A DNA stretch of 5,920 nucleotides from Asaia bogorensis (GTDB lineage Bacteria > Pseudomonadota > Alphaproteobacteria > Acetobacterales > Acetobacteraceae): the NCBI GenBank assembly GCA_945871455.1, contig CAMBXJ010000292.1:1-5920 (forward strand), given 5' to 3'. A program made the translations under genes and the position numbers. Below, piece after piece: positions 5,515 to 5,920 of the stretch (the first letter of the stretch is position 1; each line of letters begins with the position of its first letter). Below the pieces are notes generated by a model. The model had not been told where the DNA came from. It did no database searches and saw only the letters and a list, made by a program, of their open reading frames with translations.

Positions 5515-5548
5515 GGCCGGTCTCCCCCGTGGGACCGGCCAGTCTTTT
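5515..5548 (+). terminator. Intrinsic (Rho-independent) terminator
   Basis: GGCCGGTC (5515-5522) pairs perfectly with GACCGGCC (5533-5540) over a ten-base interval. AGTCTTTT follows, with four consecutive T residues. The stem is very GC-rich and the T tract is short. It ends transcription coming from the left just before the ribosome site of the methylase stub at 5561. Confidence 0.65.
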
Positions 5549-5552
5549 GCGG

Positions 5553-5619
5553 GAGGTGGCGTGAGAGTCGAACAGATCGGCGATGCTACCCTCTACCTTG
5601 GCGGCCAGGCCGCCACCTC
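5553..5619. repeat. 9-bp inverted repeat covering the methylase ribosome site
   Basis: GAGGTGGCG (5553-5561) is the exact reverse complement of CGCCACCTC (5611-5619). In RNA this would bury the Shine-Dalgarno and first base of the stub's start codon. The right arm also belongs to a competing palindrome, GGCGGCC-A-GGCCGCC (5600-5614). Confidence 0.5.
5561..5606 (+). pseudogene. 5' stub of a phage-type DNA methyltransferase
   Basis: A GTG at 5561, with GGGAGGT at 5551-5557, opens the sequence VRVEQIGDATLYLGG. This matches the N-terminal beta-strand of phage-type adenine/cytosine-N4 DNA methyltransferases (pattern xVExIGDATLYLGDC, normally followed by a DPPY catalytic block). After LG the similarity stops: the expected DC and the following helix are replaced by GQAATS. 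No DPPY or FxGxG motif occurs before the window ends, although this frame stays open to 5920. I read it as a gene truncated by deletion or rearrangement after about 14-15 codons. The stub is short, so the family call rests on one strong motif. Confidence 0.5.
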
Positions 5620-5634
5620 GTTAGGACCAATGTC

Positions 5635-5799
5635 ATGGCGAAAGCCACTCGACCAACAGATCATATCTTTACCAGTGAATTGGTATGGCCAGCCCAGGAT
5701 GATCTCCAAGCCGCGAAGGGCGTCATGCTATCCGTCCTGGTTGGCGCCCTATTTTGGGCCATTGTCGGCACAGCCATCTGGCGGTTTTTTCTGTCATAG
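5635..5799 (+). CDS. Small single-span membrane protein, 54 residues
   Basis: The ATG at 5635 has AGGA at 5623-5626, eight bases upstream. The product has a polar N-terminus (MAKATRPTDHIFTSELVWPA, 1-20), a short acidic segment (QDDLQAAKG), and one hydrophobic helix (about residues 30-52: VMLSVLVGALFWAIVGTAIW, then RFF) ending LS at the stop. It has no cleavable-signal features and would sit in the inner membrane with a very short C-terminal tail. Small proteins of this layout are common in prophages, but holins usually have two or more spans, so I do not assign a lysis role. The longer frame opening at 5413 is rejected because it crosses the terminator and methylase stub. An opposing open frame overlaps its 3' part. 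Confidence 0.55.
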   Translation: MAKATRPTDHIFTSELVWPAQDDLQAAKGVMLSVLVGALFWAIVGTAIWRFFLS

Positions 5800-5920
5800 A
5801 GAGGGCCAGAGGATTACCCGACGCGATGACGGAACCATCAAACGACGTGGCATCCACCACCATCCCCAAATAGGCCCGCCGCTTGTCCGACAAAAATTCG
5901 ACAACATTCCATCAAGCCTG

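Larger units (their letters stand above)
5204..5560. other. Gene-free, hairpin-rich region ending in a terminator; possible structured RNA or leader
   Basis: No convincing ORF was found in this roughly 357-base stretch (a 30-codon GTG frame at 5302 lacks a ribosome site). It holds a series of inverted repeats. GTTAT-G-CTAG pairs with CTAG-A-ATAAC (5275-5298). Competing pairings lie in 5361-5414. CGAGGG/CCCTCG lies at 5434-5453 and GTGCAG/CTGCGC at 5467-5485. The terminator is at 5515-5548. TAGAAT (5290-5295) matches five of six -10 positions but has no good -35. High GC makes chance stems likely, so the idea of one non-coding RNA or leader is tentative. Confidence 0.3.

Noticed and set aside
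5413..5634. Upstream extension of the small membrane protein
   Set aside because: It crosses an intrinsic terminator and the methylase stub, and a good ribosome site supports the ATG at 5635.
5826..5873. 15-codon plus frame starting MTEPSNDVAS
   Set aside because: Too short, with no clear ribosome site or context.

Overview
The window reads as high-GC alphaproteobacterial chromosome, probably Rhodospirillales/Acetobacteraceae-like. This is inferred from GC-rich codon use and from the protein families present. No rRNA or marker gene is available to confirm it. It looks like an ordinary metabolic segment on the left running into a graveyard of site-specific recombinase and phage-type genes on the right.

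Left (1-1648): two divergent, apparently intact metabolic genes share a 126-bp intergenic space. On the minus strand is the N-terminal part of an N,N-dimethylformamidase large-subunit-like protein, which runs off the left edge. On the plus strand is an NADP-dependent medium-chain reductase of the CurA/prostaglandin-reductase type (COG2130).

Middle (about 1680-3915): an intact YbfB/YjiJ-type major facilitator transporter (2255-3412) sits between recombinase relics. Upstream are a frameshifted plus-strand serine-recombinase fragment (1709-1992) and a short minus-strand scrap of a large serine recombinase C-terminus (2105-2196). Downstream is a minus-strand large serine recombinase (3486-3915) with its N-terminal 60 residues joined to its C-terminus; the middle is gone and the C-terminal part carries an amber stop. 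The two C-terminal scraps form about 76-bp direct repeats, roughly 87% identical, bracketing the transporter.

Right of that (3912-4606, minus): two small genes precede the broken recombinase, a 67-residue protein and a DUF2924 protein. They are joined by GTGA and ATGA start/stop overlaps, so the three were once a translationally coupled cassette (67-aa gene, DUF2924, recombinase). The accessory genes look intact although the recombinase is dead.

Far right (4607-5920): composition becomes less GC-rich. There is an orphan 87-residue ORF with an excellent Shine-Dalgarno, then a hairpin-rich gene-free stretch ending in a convincing intrinsic terminator (5515-5548). After it come the first codons of a phage-type DNA methyltransferase that breaks off after about 15 residues, and a small single-span membrane protein. 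This looks like prophage or island debris.

I found no CRISPR array, tRNA, rRNA or complete defence system. The items most worth a second look are the recombinase-repeat-bracketed transporter, the coupled cassette with its decayed recombinase, the mutually exclusive hairpins at 5361-5414 and around the methylase start, and the orphan 87-residue gene.
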